Below, piece by piece: positions 42,929-43,002 of a stretch of DNA of 43,002 bases. Source of the stretch: JAFGSZ01 sp964492185. GTDB taxonomy: Bacteria; Bacteroidota; Bacteroidia; Bacteroidales; UBA10428. The notes under the pieces are model-generated. The model had not been told where the DNA came from. It made no database searches and was given only the letters and a program-made list of their open reading frames with translations. The stretch is from the NCBI GenBank assembly GCA_964492185.1, contig CAZBJH010000018.1, positions 1 through 43,002 of the forward strand, given 5' to 3'. The number at the start of each line of letters is the position of its first letter. Position 1 is the stretch's first letter. Position numbers and translations under genes: made by a program.

Positions 42929-43002
42929 TAGTGTTTGTCAATAAACTCTTTGTGTCTGTTCAGAAGGTTCAATTTGCAAGGCTCGCGCGGTGCGAAAACG
43001 CG
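42929..43002 (+). mobile_element. R1 element, copy 8, cut by the window end
   Basis: Starts TAATTAGTGTTTGTCAATAA, then jumps to TGTGTCTGTTCAGAAGG, lacking the 23-bp spacer of other copies. It continues with GCAAGGCTCGCGCGGT to the last base of the window. It lies directly upstream of the transposase remnant. Confidence 0.75.

Overview
The window looks like chromosomal DNA of an AT-rich Bacteroidota bacterium, probably Bacteroidales or Marinilabiliales. This is inferred from two TonB-dependent receptors, one with an N-terminal carboxypeptidase-like regulatory domain, a DUF4301 protein, fused HisIE and HisB, few Shine-Dalgarno sequences, and promoters of the Bacteroidota type (TTTG, about 20 nt, TAnnTTTG). 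No phage, plasmid or CRISPR genes are visible.

Layout. 1-4 kb (minus): OmpR-type response regulator, glycosyltransferase, DUF4301 protein, YjbQ protein. 4-11 kb (plus): a small outer-membrane-associated protein, a TonB-dependent receptor, ornithine aminotransferase, and a receiver-PAS-adenylate cyclase. 10.8-19.2 kb (minus): a complete histidine operon hisG-D-C-B-purU-H-A-F-IE, preceded by a promoter, a 14-residue histidine-rich leader peptide and a terminator hairpin (transcription attenuation). 19.4-22.3 kb: YihY membrane protein, single-domain response regulator, ComB-like phosphatase. 22.3-29.9 kb (minus): a TetR-regulated export system (TolC, HlyD lipoprotein, two ABC ATPases, two ABC-2 permeases). 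30-35.5 kb: small acidic lipoprotein, second TonB-dependent receptor, and an ECF sigma factor with a membrane protein and a DUF4097-like exported protein. 35.5-40 kb: CysQ and an SLC13 permease, dipeptidase PepD, and a 53-residue rubredoxin. 40.4-42.7 kb: a lipoprotein with a duplicated domain, a VTC-domain protein and a DUF4956 membrane protein. The right edge holds a decayed REP-associated (Y1) transposase.

The most unusual structure is a family of small palindromic elements (called R1 here). There are at least six full-length or nearly full-length copies, two copies cut by the window edges and several isolated ends. The standard copy is 167 bp with ends TAAWTAGTGTCTGTCC. Six minus-strand genes run straight into an R1 end, so the 7-mer TAAWTAG of the element end supplies or overlaps their stop codon. 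The first 20 bases of the end hold a stop in all three frames. Copies also lie inside the his operon and the export operon. One copy carries a 275-bp insertion flanked by a 7-bp duplication, and one abuts the transposase remnant. A second, unrelated structured repeat (R2) occurs twice, at 33.1 and 40.0 kb.
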